Assembly (NCBI GenBank): GCA_021199395.1
Contig: JAJQIE010000078.1
Span: forward strand, 1-7,686
From: Lachnospiraceae bacterium
GTDB taxonomy: Bacteria > Bacillota > Clostridia > Lachnospirales > Lachnospiraceae
Direction: 5' to 3'
Length of the DNA stretch: 7,686 bases
The position numbers and the translations under genes were made by a program. The notes under the pieces were generated by a model. That model was not told the DNA's origin and ran no database searches. It worked only from the letters and a program-made list of their open reading frames with translations. Shown here piece after piece: positions 1-7,240 of the stretch (positions are counted from its first letter, which is position 1; every line of letters starts with the position of its first letter).

Positions 1-103
1 GAATACGGACGACGACAGAGAGCTTGCCGCCCTGTCCAGCACCGGCAGCGGCGGCATGGCGCAGCTGATTCTGAACGCGATGGAGGTGGAAAAGGATGGG
101 TAA
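1..103 (+). CDS. 3' end of an unidentified gene upstream of the BrxD-like ATPase
   Basis: Only the last 33 codons are present, read from position 2 to the TAA at 101-103. The tail ends in ...NAMEVEKDG and is polar and acidic with a Ser/Gly-rich stretch (SSTGSGG). The family cannot be recognised from this. The stop lies inside the start of the next gene: the ATPase begins at 96, giving an 8-base overlap (ATGGGTAA) that implies co-transcription and probably translational coupling. In clostridial genomes BrxD-like ATPases are often beside TerB-type or helicase genes, so this could be such a partner. That is inference from general knowledge and is not visible in this fragment. Confidence 0.7.
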   Translation, partial: NTDDDRELAALSSTGSGGMAQLILNAMEVEKDG

Positions 104-1322
104 CGAAAAAAGCGCTCCCGATTATAATTTTGAGGCCCGGCATATGATCGAAGCCCTGCGTTCCGGAGTCCCATCACGGGCGGTGGGCGCCTGCTTTTCC
201 GAAGCCCGTCCCAGGATCATGCGCGACGTCTCCGGTCTTCTGGAACAGGTATGCGAGCACCAGAAGTCCTGCGGTAAGATCATCAGCGGTCGATACGGAG
301 AAGGAAAAACGCATTTGCTGAACACGGTTTTTAACCTCGCCGGCGCGAGCAATATGGTGGTCTCCTATGTTTCTCTGAGCAAGGAAGCCCCGATGGACAA
401 GCTTTATCTGTTCTACCAGAAGGTCATTCAGAACACCTATCTTCCTAAGCGGCAGCAGCCAGGCTTTATGCACGAGGTGGAAAATATTTCCGCCAACAGC
501 CCTGTGGCAAATGAAATGCTTCTTTATGCGGCAAAACAGCTGGAAACCGATAAGCTCTATTATCTTCTGCGCTCCTATTTAAACACGGAGGATTCCGATG
601 AAAAGTTCATTCTCCAGTCTGATATGGAGGGGGATTTCATTGCAAACGCGTCGCTGAAAAAAATATACCGACGGATTTTCAACCAGCCGGCAAAATATAA
701 TGTGAATTTTTCCAAGACAAAGCACTGTGCGGATTATTTCAAATTCATGAGTCATTTATTCCAGCAGATGGGTTACCACGGCTGGGTTATCCTGGTAGAT
801 GAGGCTGAGCTCATGGGGCGTCTCAGCAAAAAAGCGCGTCTGAACGCTTACAGAAACATGGCAAATTTCCTTCTTCCGGAGCAGTTTCCGGAACACTGCC
901 CGGAATCGACCTGTACCCTTTTCGCCCTGAGTTCTTCCTACACTGAGGACGTTATCGAGGGAAAGCATGAGTTCGAAAATCTTGAAGCGCTTTTCCCTGA
1001 CCAGCCAGAGCCGATTCGTACTGTCCTGAATCTTTTAAATGACGCTGAACAGCTTCAGCCCCTCACCAGAAATGAGATCAATGAGGTGCTGGTTAAAATC
1101 CAGGATTTTCATGGACAGGCCTATGGCTGGACGCCAAACCTGTCCGTCCAGACGCTTGCCGCGTCCACTCAGTCCGGCGGCTATCTGCTGCGGACAAAAA
1201 TTCGCGCCGCCATCGAATTTCTGGATCAGCTCTACCAGTACGGAAAAGCCGGAAAAACCACGGTCAACGAGCTGGGTATGGAAACCTTCGAGGAGGATGT
1301 CCCCGCTATTGAGGACATCTGA
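96..1322 (+). CDS. BrxC/BrxD-type (DUF2791) P-loop ATP-binding protein
   Basis: A 408-residue ATPase, probably cytoplasmic. Walker A is G65-RYGEGKT-72 and Walker B is WVILVDEAEL (about 230-239, with D235-E236). A strand ending FALSSSYTED (276-285) fits the sensor region, and the C-terminal GGYLLRTKIRAAIEFLD (361-377) matches the arginine-containing helix seen at this position in the BREX ATP-binding (BrxC/BrxD, formerly DUF2791) family. The length fits the short BrxD-like members, not the roughly 1,200-residue BrxC. Family members occur in BREX phage-defence loci and in smaller operons with helicase or TerB-domain genes. The exact substrate is unknown. The ATG at 96 follows GGAGG at 82-86 with nine bases between, and overlaps the upstream stop. 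It is the last gene of its operon and is followed directly by a terminator. No BREX methylase, PglZ or helicase is visible, so membership of a true BREX system is not shown. ORC/Cdc6-like AAA+ ATPases are a more distant alternative. Confidence 0.8.
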   Translation: MGNEKSAPDYNFEARHMIEALRSGVPSRAVGACFSEARPRIMRDVSGLLEQVCEHQKSCGKIISGRYGEGKTHLLNTVFNLAGASNMVVSYVSLSKEAPMDKLYLFYQKVIQNTYLPKRQQPGFMHEVENISANSPVANEMLLYAAKQLETDKLYYLLRSYLNTEDSDEKFILQSDMEGDFIANASLKKIYRRIFNQPAKYNVNFSKTKHCADYFKFMSHLFQQMGYHGWVILVDEAELMGRLSKKARLNAYRNMANFLLPEQFPEHCPESTCTLFALSSSYTEDVIEGKHEFENLEALFPDQPEPIRTVLNLLNDAEQLQPLTRNEINEVLVKIQDFHGQAYGWTPNLSVQTLAASTQSGGYLLRTKIRAAIEFLDQLYQYGKAGKTTVNELGMETFEEDVPAIEDI

Positions 1323-1324
1323 GG

Positions 1325-1372
1325 TATCCCACGATGCCAGATTCAAAAGTCTGCATCGTGGGATATATTTTT
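1325..1372 (+). terminator. Rho-independent terminator after the BrxD-like gene
   Basis: A perfect 13-bp stem, TATCCCACGATGC at 1325-1337 with GCATCGTGGGATA at 1353-1365, has a 15-base loop and is followed by TATTTTT. It begins two bases after the ATPase stop. The T-run is only on the + strand side, so it ends rightward transcription. The opposite side has no T-run, so it is not clearly a terminator for metG, which converges from the right. Confidence 0.9.
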
Positions 1373-1410
1373 GAAAGAGAATCATCACCTTCCGGCTCGT
1401 CTGGAACCTG

Positions 1411-3519
1411 TCAGCAGATCTCCGCTCCGGACGGCATCTCCTTTTCCGGCGTCATCAGGGAAAGCCTTCCCTCTGCGTCCTCCGCGCAAAGCAGCATCCC
1501 CTCAGATACCAGGCCAGCCATTTTGGCGGGCTTGAGGTTCACAAGCACCATGACCTTTTTGCCAACCATTTCCTCCGGCGAATACTCCGCCCTGATACCG
1601 GAAAGGATCTGCTTTACCTGATTCCCAATCTTCACCTGGGAGCACAGCAGCTTTCTCGACTTTTTCACCGCTTCACAGGCAATAATCTCGCCTACCGCGA
1701 ACTGAAGCTTGTCAAAATCTTCATATGAAATCTCTTCTTTTAATTCCACGGCAATTTCCTGCGAGCCGCCGGATGCCGGGTCGTCCGAATTCCGGGCGTC
1801 CCCTGTGGCCTTCGGATTTTGCAGCGCTTCTGTGCCGTCCCCGGCTCCTGTGCCTGCGTTTGCGCTGTTCGCCCCCGCAGTATTTGCGTCCGCGGCTGCC
1901 CGCGCGTTCGCTGCCGCCTGCTCCGCTTCGAGCGCCGCAAGCTGTGCTTTCTGTATCTCCTCCGCTTTCGCCATTACTTCCCTGCCATCCAGCCGCGCAA
2001 ACAGAATTTCCGGCTTCTCCGTCACCCTCGTCCCCGACTCATAGAGACCAAAGCAGCCCATCTCATCCAGCGCGCGCTTTTTCGCGTTCAGCTGAGTCAG
2101 AATCCGCACAGAAGTCTCCGGCATAAAGGATTCCAGCAGAGACGCGCCGATCGTAATGCTCTCGGTCAGATTGTAAAGCACCTCCGCCAGACGCTCCTTC
2201 TTTGCCTCATCCTTAGCCAGCGCCCACGGCATCGTCTCATCAATATACTTATTACAGCGCTTGAACAGAGTGAAAATCTCTGTAATCGCATCCGCGACAC
2301 GCAGCTCATCCATCTTCTTCGCGGCTTTCACCGGAACGGCGAGCACCGTCGCTTTCAAATCCTCGTCTACCGGCTCGCTGACGCCGGTTTTTGTCACAAC
2401 GCCGCCAAAATATTTATTAGTCATTGAAATCGTGCGGTTCACCAGATTGCCCAGCGTATTCGCCAGCTCGGAATTGATGCGCTCTGTCATCAACTCCCAG
2501 GTAATCACTCCATCGTTCTCAAACGGCATCTCATGCAATACAAAAAAGCGCACCGCATCCACGCCAAACACATTCACCAGATCGTCCGCGTAAAGCACAT
2601 TGCCTTTGGATTTGCTCATTTTGCTGTCTCCCTGGAGCAGCCACGGATGTCCGAACACCTGCTTAGGCAGCGGCAAATCGAGCGCCATCAAAAAGATCGG
2701 CCAGTAAATCGTATGGAAACGGATGATGTCCTTTCCGATCAGATGCAGGTCGGCCGGCCAGTATTCCTTAAACCGCTCAGAGCTCTCCCCGTCGCAGTCA
2801 TAGCCAATACCTGTGATATAGTTCGTCAGCGCGTCCAGCCAGACATAGGTGACATGATTCGGGTCAAAGGTCACCGGAATCCCCCATTTAAAGGATGTCC
2901 GCGATACGCAGAGATCCTGAAGCCCCGGCAGCAGGAAATTGTTCATCATCTCATTTTTACGCGATACCGGCTGGATAAATTCCGGATGCGTATTGATATG
3001 CTCGATCAGGCGATCCGCGTATTTGCTCATTTTAAAGAAATACGCCTCCTCCTTTGCCGGCTTCACCTCCCGCCCGCAATCCGGGCATCTGCCGTCCACA
3101 AGCTGAGACTCCGTCCAGAAAGACTCACACGGCGTACAGTAAAGCCCCTCATAGGCGCCCTTATAGATATCGCCCTGGTCGTAGAGCTTTTTGAAGATTT
3201 TCTGCACCTGCGCCTCATGATCCCTGTCTGTCGTTCGAATGAATTTATCATAGGAAGTATTCATCAGATCCCAGATCCGGCGGATTTCACCCGCTACGCC
3301 GTCCACAAATTCCTGCGGGGTGACTCCCGCCGCTTCCGCTTTCAGCTCAATCTTCTGTCCGTGCTCGTCCGTCCCGGTCTGGAAAAATACTTCATACCCC
3401 TGTTCCCTGCGGAAACGCGCGATACTGTCCGCCAGGACAATCTCATACGTGTTCCCAATATGCGGCTTGCCCGACGTATAGGCAATCGCGGTTGTGATAT
3501 AATACTTTTGCTTACTCAT
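1411..3519 (-). CDS. metG: Methionine--tRNA ligase with C-terminal tRNA-binding domain
   Basis: Class I aminoacyl-tRNA synthetase that charges tRNA-Met with methionine in the cytoplasm; essential for translation. The 702-residue product has the HIGH-type motif at H20-IGN-23, the zinc knuckle C128-x2-C131 and C145-x2-C148, and the KMSKS loop at 300-304. The anticodon-binding helical domain covers about 350-500. Residues about 600-702 form the EMAPII/Trbp111-like OB-fold (DFDKLQFAVGEI to the C-terminus) that helps bind and dimerise on tRNA. Between them, residues about 515-597 are a long Ala/Gly/Asn/Ser-rich linker with few hydrophobic residues. The ATG start is set by AGGAGG at 3525-3530, five bases upstream, and by the family N-terminus KYYITTAIAYTSGKPHIGN. 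The gene is monocistronic here and convergent with the ATPase gene. The coding sequence looks intact. Confidence 0.97.
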   Translation of the reverse strand: MSKQKYYITTAIAYTSGKPHIGNTYEIVLADSIARFRREQGYEVFFQTGTDEHGQKIELKAEAAGVTPQEFVDGVAGEIRRIWDLMNTSYDKFIRTTDRDHEAQVQKIFKKLYDQGDIYKGAYEGLYCTPCESFWTESQLVDGRCPDCGREVKPAKEEAYFFKMSKYADRLIEHINTHPEFIQPVSRKNEMMNNFLLPGLQDLCVSRTSFKWGIPVTFDPNHVTYVWLDALTNYITGIGYDCDGESSERFKEYWPADLHLIGKDIIRFHTIYWPIFLMALDLPLPKQVFGHPWLLQGDSKMSKSKGNVLYADDLVNVFGVDAVRFFVLHEMPFENDGVITWELMTERINSELANTLGNLVNRTISMTNKYFGGVVTKTGVSEPVDEDLKATVLAVPVKAAKKMDELRVADAITEIFTLFKRCNKYIDETMPWALAKDEAKKERLAEVLYNLTESITIGASLLESFMPETSVRILTQLNAKKRALDEMGCFGLYESGTRVTEKPEILFARLDGREVMAKAEEIQKAQLAALEAEQAAANARAAADANTAGANSANAGTGAGDGTEALQNPKATGDARNSDDPASGGSQEIAVELKEEISYEDFDKLQFAVGEIIACEAVKKSRKLLCSQVKIGNQVKQILSGIRAEYSPEEMVGKKVMVLVNLKPAKMAGLVSEGMLLCAEDAEGRLSLMTPEKEMPSGAEIC

Positions 3520-3592
3520 AAACTCCTCCTGTCCGCTTCATCAGATTTCCCTGTAAATTTTCTCATAAAAACTCTTTTCAAAAACTGTACTA

Positions 3593-3621
3593 AACTTATC
3601 ACAGCAGGTATTTTCTGTCAA
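3593..3621 (-). promoter_or_regulatory. Probable metG promoter
   Basis: On the minus strand a perfect TTGACA (complement of 3616-3621) is followed after 17 bases by TAAGTT (complement of 3593-3598) as a weak -10. Transcription would start near 3586, giving a leader of about 65 bases before the AGGAGG site of metG. That leader is too short for a T-box or SAM riboswitch, and none is seen. Confidence 0.55.
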
Positions 3622-3667
3622 TGGTCTGGTGCTTTTGGCTCTTTCTCCCATTGCAGTATGCCGCAGT

Positions 3668-3721
3668 TTCAGGTCACATCCAGGCCAGGCTATATATAAC
3701 TCTGGCCTGGTGTGGCCTGAA
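3668..3721. repeat. Long imperfect inverted repeat in the metG/DUF885 intergenic region
   Basis: The left arm, 3668-3688, pairs with the right arm, 3702-3721. The inner nine base pairs (CCAGGCCAG with CTGGCCTGG) are perfect. The outer ten (TCAGGTCACA with TGTGGCCTGA) contain one G-T wobble, there is one unpaired T at 3679, and a T-A pair closes the outside. The loop is 13 bases, GCTATATATAACT. No T-run follows on either strand, so it is not a simple terminator. Its right arm covers the place where a -35 for the TATAAT at 3726-3731 would lie. An operator or RNA hairpin role is possible but unproven. Confidence 0.75.
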
Positions 3722-3731
3722 GATCTATAAT
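3703..3731 (+). promoter_or_regulatory. Candidate promoter of the DUF885 gene
   Basis: A perfect -10, TATAAT at 3726-3731, lies about 70 bases before the ATG at 3803. Seventeen bases upstream, the -35 position (3703-3708, TGGCCT) matches the consensus at only three of six positions and lies inside the right arm of the long inverted repeat. A strong -10 with a poor -35 embedded in a dyad suggests a regulated promoter, but this is inference. Confidence 0.45.
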
Positions 3732-3802
3732 CCATACGGATAAGCTCATATTTTTCACACCGCCGGCATAAACTGACCCAAGAGAACTTCCCGGAGCATG
3801 TC

Positions 3803-5635
3803 ATGTCACAGATTCCCAGTAAAACCGCACGGGAACGCCATCGCCGCGGGCATTTCTTCCGCCTGTTCCTTCCCGCGATTTCTGCTGCCGTGCTTACACT
3901 TATTATCTGCCACCTTATCACAAGCCCTCCCTCCTTCCTGCTGACTGAGGAACAGAGGTTTGTTCAGTTTACGGAGGATGTTTTCCACGATGAGCTGTCC
4001 GGAAACACGCTGAATCTCCACTACATGGTTGCGAACCCCTCCGCATTTGGTCTGGAGAATGCCGAGGTATCTCTCGGCAGCGCGTCCACCGAAGCGCGGC
4101 AGGATTCCTATGCCGCCCTGGAAAATTATCTGAACGCACTGCGGAAATTTGACTATGAAAAGCTTTCCGATAAGCGCCAGCTCACCTGCGAGATCTTTCT
4201 GGACTATCTGGAGACAGAGCTTGGCGCGGCGGATCTGCTTCTCTACGATGAACCGCTTGGACCGACGCTCGGCATACAGGCACAGCTTCCGATTCTGCTG
4301 GCGGAATACTCGTTCCGCACCAAAGGAGACATTGAAGATTATCTGGCTCTGCTCTCGCAGATTCCGGATTATTTTGACTCGATTCTCGCTTTCGAGCAGG
4401 ATAAATCAGAAGCAGGGCTGTTTATGAGCAGCGACTGCGCGCTCGCTGTGATTGAGCAGTGTCTGGATTTCGCATCGGATACTGAGGAGCATTACCTGCT
4501 CACCATTTTTAACGAAAAAATCGATGCGGTCAGCAACCTCACCACGGACGAAAAAATTGCCTGTAAGGCAAGAAACCAGTCCATCCTGACCGGCTATGTG
4601 CTCCCGGCTTACCAGAAGCTGGCATCCGGCCTGGCCGCGCTGGAGGACACCGGCGTAAATGAGATGGGACTGTATTATTATCCGCAGGGTCAGGAGTATT
4701 ATGAGTATCTGGTCAAAAGCACCGTCGGCGACAGCCGGAGCATCGAAGAGATAGAGGAAGAGATCAAGACGCAGATGGTGGCGGACTATGCTGCCATGCA
4801 GGAGCTGCTCACGAATCAGACGGAAGATACAGAGGGCAGCAGAAAGAACAATACAGGCAACGTGACTGCCGATGGCAGCGGGGCAGGCCATTCAACCGCG
4901 AGCACCGGCTCTCCCGCCTCCATGCTTGAGGAGCTCCGGCAGAAAATCATGACAGATTTTCCGCTGCCGCCGAGTGTTTCCTGTGAGATCAAGTATGTCC
5001 ATGAGTCTCTGCAGGAATACCTGAGCCCTGCTTTTTACCTGACGCCGACGATTGACGATTATACCAGCAACGTCATCTACATCAATCCGGCTAGTGATTA
5101 CTCCGGGCTGGAGCTTTATACAACACTTGCACATGAGGGCTATCCCGGTCATCTGTACCAGTCCGTCTACTTTGCCTCGCAGTCTCCCGATCTGCTCCGC
5201 CATCTTCTGGACGTCGGCGGCTACACGGAGGGTTGGGCTACGTATGTAGAGCTATATGCCTATTCCCTCTATGACGGAGATGAGGAAAACGCGGCTGTCA
5301 GCCGACTCAACCGCTCCTTTACGCTCGGCCTTGCCTCCCTGCTCGATATCGGGATTCATTACCGCGGATATACGCCCGATGAGGTCAGCGCTTTCCTCAC
5401 CCGGCTCGGCTTCACTGAAAGCACAGCGGAATCTCTCTACCAGACAATTCTGGAAGCGCCGGCAAATTATCTTCAGTATTATGTCGGCTGCCTGAATTTC
5501 CAGTCCCTGCGCGATTCCATGGAAGAGAGCATCGATCATTTTTCACTCAGAGACTTCCACCAGGCGATCCTGGAGACCGGCCCGGCTCCGTTTGATATTC
5601 TCAAAGAGCAGTGTATGAAAAAGCTGACGAACTGA
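3803..5635 (+). CDS. Membrane-anchored DUF885 family metallopeptidase
   Basis: The 610-residue protein has an N-terminal basic stretch (RERHRRGHFFR) and one hydrophobic segment at about 19-40, so it is probably membrane-anchored with the large domain outside the cell. LIIC at 33-36 is a poor lipobox. The DUF885 zinc motif is H444-EGYPG-H450 (HExxPGH), and the nearby EGWATYVE (476-483) supplies the probable third ligand, E476. The length fits the family, whose members are predicted gluzincin-like peptidases; the substrate is not known. Residues about 340-371 form a low-complexity Thr/Ser/Gly/Asn-rich insert before the catalytic half. The ATG at 3803 follows GGAG at 3793-3796, six bases away, and keeps the basic residues before the hydrophobic segment. 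The gene is single, divergent from metG and convergent with the DegV gene, with no partner to suggest a pathway. Confidence 0.88.
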   Translation: MSQIPSKTARERHRRGHFFRLFLPAISAAVLTLIICHLITSPPSFLLTEEQRFVQFTEDVFHDELSGNTLNLHYMVANPSAFGLENAEVSLGSASTEARQDSYAALENYLNALRKFDYEKLSDKRQLTCEIFLDYLETELGAADLLLYDEPLGPTLGIQAQLPILLAEYSFRTKGDIEDYLALLSQIPDYFDSILAFEQDKSEAGLFMSSDCALAVIEQCLDFASDTEEHYLLTIFNEKIDAVSNLTTDEKIACKARNQSILTGYVLPAYQKLASGLAALEDTGVNEMGLYYYPQGQEYYEYLVKSTVGDSRSIEEIEEEIKTQMVADYAAMQELLTNQTEDTEGSRKNNTGNVTADGSGAGHSTASTGSPASMLEELRQKIMTDFPLPPSVSCEIKYVHESLQEYLSPAFYLTPTIDDYTSNVIYINPASDYSGLELYTTLAHEGYPGHLYQSVYFASQSPDLLRHLLDVGGYTEGWATYVELYAYSLYDGDEENAAVSRLNRSFTLGLASLLDIGIHYRGYTPDEVSAFLTRLGFTESTAESLYQTILEAPANYLQYYVGCLNFQSLRDSMEESIDHFSLRDFHQAILETGPAPFDILKEQCMKKLTN

Positions 5636-5761
5636 TTCCAGGCCATTCCATCGTTTTAAATATTCCATGAAAGCCATTCCCCAAATAGTCTGGTTGAAAA
5701 CGGAACCCGCCTCATTTCCCCGACTCATTTCACCTGAAAATTCCGTTTAAAGCTCAATAAG

Positions 5762-5788
5762 CTTCCCCGCAGCAAAAACGCGGGGAAG
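5762..5788 (-). terminator. Hairpin terminator between DUF885 and DegV genes
   Basis: A perfect 9-bp stem, CTTCCCCGC at 5762-5770 with GCGGGGAAG at 5780-5788, has a nine-base A-rich loop. It lies in the 203-bp gap between converging genes. On the minus strand it is followed by CTTATTGAGCTTT, a weak T-rich tail, and on the + strand by TAAACTC. It therefore fits best as the DegV terminator, possibly serving both genes. The rest of the gap (5636-5761) shows only a loose 8-bp inverted repeat, AAACGGAA/TTCCGTTT, and no gene. Confidence 0.6.
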
Positions 5789-5838
5789 TAAACTCTGAAA
5801 GATGATAGCTCCATTTATGGCTTCGTCTACAGCTCCGC

Positions 5839-6717
5839 TTAAAGCTGTATCTTCTTCGTACACGCGATCCCAAGCACCCCCGCCCCGGTATGGCAGGCAA
5901 TACTCAGGGAAAGGGGATCCGCCAGAATATTGCCTCTGTGCGCAGGAAATGCCGTCTCAATCTCCTGCTCCCACAGCCGAACCTCCTCTGAGTATTCGCC
6001 CGTATAGGCCATCTCTATATGGATATCTTCTGAGCTTTCGTCCGCCTGAAACCGTTCGCGGCAATCCCTGCGAACCGCTTCCAGCATCATGGCACGCGCC
6101 ACCTTTTTGGTCCGGGCCTTTGCGTAGGTGTCCAGCTTTTCTCCCTGAATCTGCAGCACCGGCTTTATCCGCAGCACAGAACCGATTGCCGCCGCAGCCG
6201 GAGTGATCCGTCCGCCCTTTTTTAAATAATAAAGCGTGTCCAGTGTGATATATATACTGGTTTCGCATCAGACTTCGACCAGGCGATCCCGAATCTTCGA
6301 TCCATCCCAGCCCAGCGCCACCATAGCTATCGCGTCCAGCACGGACTGCTTCTGCGGTACAGAAATACGCTTGTTGTCTACGACAAATACGCGCCCGTCA
6401 TACTTCTGTGCAAGCATCATTGCGGTATGGCAGGTGCCGCTCAGTCCACTCGACATTGGAATATGTACGATCTCCTCGTAATCCTTCAGAAGCCGCTCCC
6501 AGAGATCCGTCACATCACCGACCAGGGGCATTGAGGTAGAAATCTCCGCGTCCTCCCGCAGCTGTCGATAGAATTCCTCCTGCGTCAGACTGATATCCTC
6601 AAAAAACAATTCGCCATTAATATAAAATGGCATTGGGATCACATAAATCCCCAGCCTTTTCGCTTCCTCCTGCGTGATACCGCTGTTACTGTCCGTCACG
6701 ATCGCAATGCTTTTCAT
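5839..6717 (-). pseudogene. DegV family (FakB-like) fatty-acid-binding protein, interrupted by in-frame TGA
   Basis: DegV/FakB proteins bind a fatty acid and present it to the kinase FakA, the route by which Bacillota activate exogenous fatty acids. The reading frame spans 293 codons, the usual length of the family, but codon 150 (6268-6270) is TGA. Before it are the family marks IVTDSNSGI (about 6-14), STSMPLVGDV (about 60-69) and MSSGLSGT (about 88-95). After it the same frame continues without gap as CETSIYITLDTLYYLKKGG, then RITPAAAAIGS and KPVLQIQGEKLD, ending with the C-terminal HTGAGVLGI motif and TAA. So this is one nonsense codon, not a frameshift. As written, only the N-terminal domain (149 residues) would be made, and the second half has no good start of its own. 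The ATG at 6717 has GGAGG four bases upstream and a second AGGAGG at 6732-6737. A sequencing error, a recent mutation or readthrough would all fit. Confidence 0.88.
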
Positions 6718-6781
6718 AAAGCCTCCGTCTGCCTCCTGTTATTCCAGAATTCGTATGCCATTATACCTCTTAATTGATAGT

Positions 6782-6810
6782 ATCATACCACTTGCGACAA
6801 AGAACCGCAA
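6782..6810 (-). promoter_or_regulatory. Candidate promoter of the DegV gene
   Basis: On the minus strand TTGCGG (complement of 6805-6810) is followed after 17 bases by TATGAT (complement of 6782-6787). A perfect TATAAT (complement of 6760-6765) lies further downstream but has a poor -35. The -10 overlaps an 11-bp palindrome, TGATAGTATCA at 6775-6785. The -35 lies 14 bases from the -35 of the divergent DUF1622 promoter. Confidence 0.4.
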
Positions 6811-6824
6811 TCTGCAATTTTCGC

Positions 6825-6853
6825 TTGCCATACGGCTGCTGTCGGGGTATACT
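6825..6853 (+). promoter_or_regulatory. Promoter of the DUF1622 gene
   Basis: TTGCCA at 6825-6830, a 17-base spacer, and TATACT at 6848-6853 give five of six matches in both hexamers. Transcription would begin near 6860. That leaves the TTG at 6865 almost at the 5' end and supports the ATG at 6889 as the real start. Confidence 0.75.
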
Positions 6854-6888
6854 GGCAAAAGGACTTGTACGAGAGGAAAAGACGGGTT

Positions 6889-7233
6889 ATGGATGCTTTG
6901 ATTACATTTGCGGAAACGATTTTAAATTATTTTGTAAGCTTTGCGATTTTACTGTTTGAATATGTAGGCGTCGGCATCATCACACTTGCCGGCATTCACG
7001 GTCTGATCGACTGTATCCGGCACAGGCCGGAAGCACGACTGCGCCTGGCAAAAGGGCTTGCGCTTGGGCTGGAGTTCAAGATGGGCAGCGAGATCCTGCG
7101 CACCGTTGTCCTGCGCAGTATGGATGAGCTGCTGATCGTAGCCGGTATCATCGCCCTCCGCGCCGCGCTTACGCTCCTGATTCACTGGGAAATCAAAAAT
7201 GAGGAGATTGCGTCCGAGAATGACGCTTCGTAG
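6889..7233 (+). CDS. DUF1622 family small membrane protein
   Basis: The protein has 114 residues from the ATG at 6889, with three hydrophobic segments: one near the N-terminus (about 5-35, ALITFAETILNYFVSFAILL and onward), one in the middle including VGIITLAGIHGLID, and LLIVAGIIALRAALTLLIHW near the end. The family signature RLRLAKGLALGLEFKMGSEILRT (split here as RLRLAKGLALGLEF at about 46-59 and KMGSEILRT after it) and the closing ALRAALTLLIHWEIKNEE identify DUF1622, an inner-membrane family of unknown function. An in-frame TTG at 6865 would add eight residues but lies too close to the predicted transcription start. A purine-rich AGAGG at 6872-6876 is a moderate ribosome binding site, 12 bases from the ATG. 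The gene is single, with its own promoter and a terminator that lies inside the 3' end of the convergent spmB. Confidence 0.87.
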   Translation: MDALITFAETILNYFVSFAILLFEYVGVGIITLAGIHGLIDCIRHRPEARLRLAKGLALGLEFKMGSEILRTVVLRSMDELLIVAGIIALRAALTLLIHWEIKNEEIASENDAS

Positions 7234-7240
7234 TATCCGT

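Noticed and set aside
3520..3592. T-box or SAM riboswitch in the metG leader
   Set aside because: The likely leader is only about 65 bases, with no specifier stem, T-box sequence or terminator.
2533..3699. A 388-codon open frame on the + strand opposite metG, plus others at 1819-2427 and 1709-2044
   Set aside because: They are antisense to a certain metG gene, are basic or compositionally odd, show no family motif, and arise from the GC-biased codons of metG.
3899..3910. Lipoprotein signal (LIIC) in the DUF885 protein
   Set aside because: Ile at the -1 position is unlike the usual Gly/Ala/Ser of a lipobox, so a simple membrane anchor is more likely.
5828..5849. 7-bp inverted repeat TACAGCT/AGCTGTA at the DegV stop
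   Set aside because: It is short, has no T-run on the relevant side, and a better terminator hairpin lies at 5762-5788.
6240..6260. Possible SECIS element after the DegV TGA (stem CCAGT/ACTGG)
   Set aside because: The stem has only five base pairs with an 11-base A/T-rich loop and lacks the usual bulge and loop G/U pattern of bacterial SECIS. DegV has no known selenoprotein members.
5957..6268. Separate gene starting at the ATG that overlaps the DegV TGA (TGATG)
   Set aside because: The frame gives Gly/His/Arg-rich sequence with no family match and ends inside the conserved DegV second half, which is read in the original frame.
6865..6888. TTG start for the DUF1622 protein
   Set aside because: It would lie about five bases from the predicted transcription start, and the added residues MYERKRRV are not part of the family.
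7182..7240. Extension of the spmB frame to a stop at 7182
   Set aside because: This tail is the out-of-frame product after the nine-A run. It does not resemble SpmB and overlaps the DUF1622 gene, whereas the alternative frame gives a normal end at 7241.
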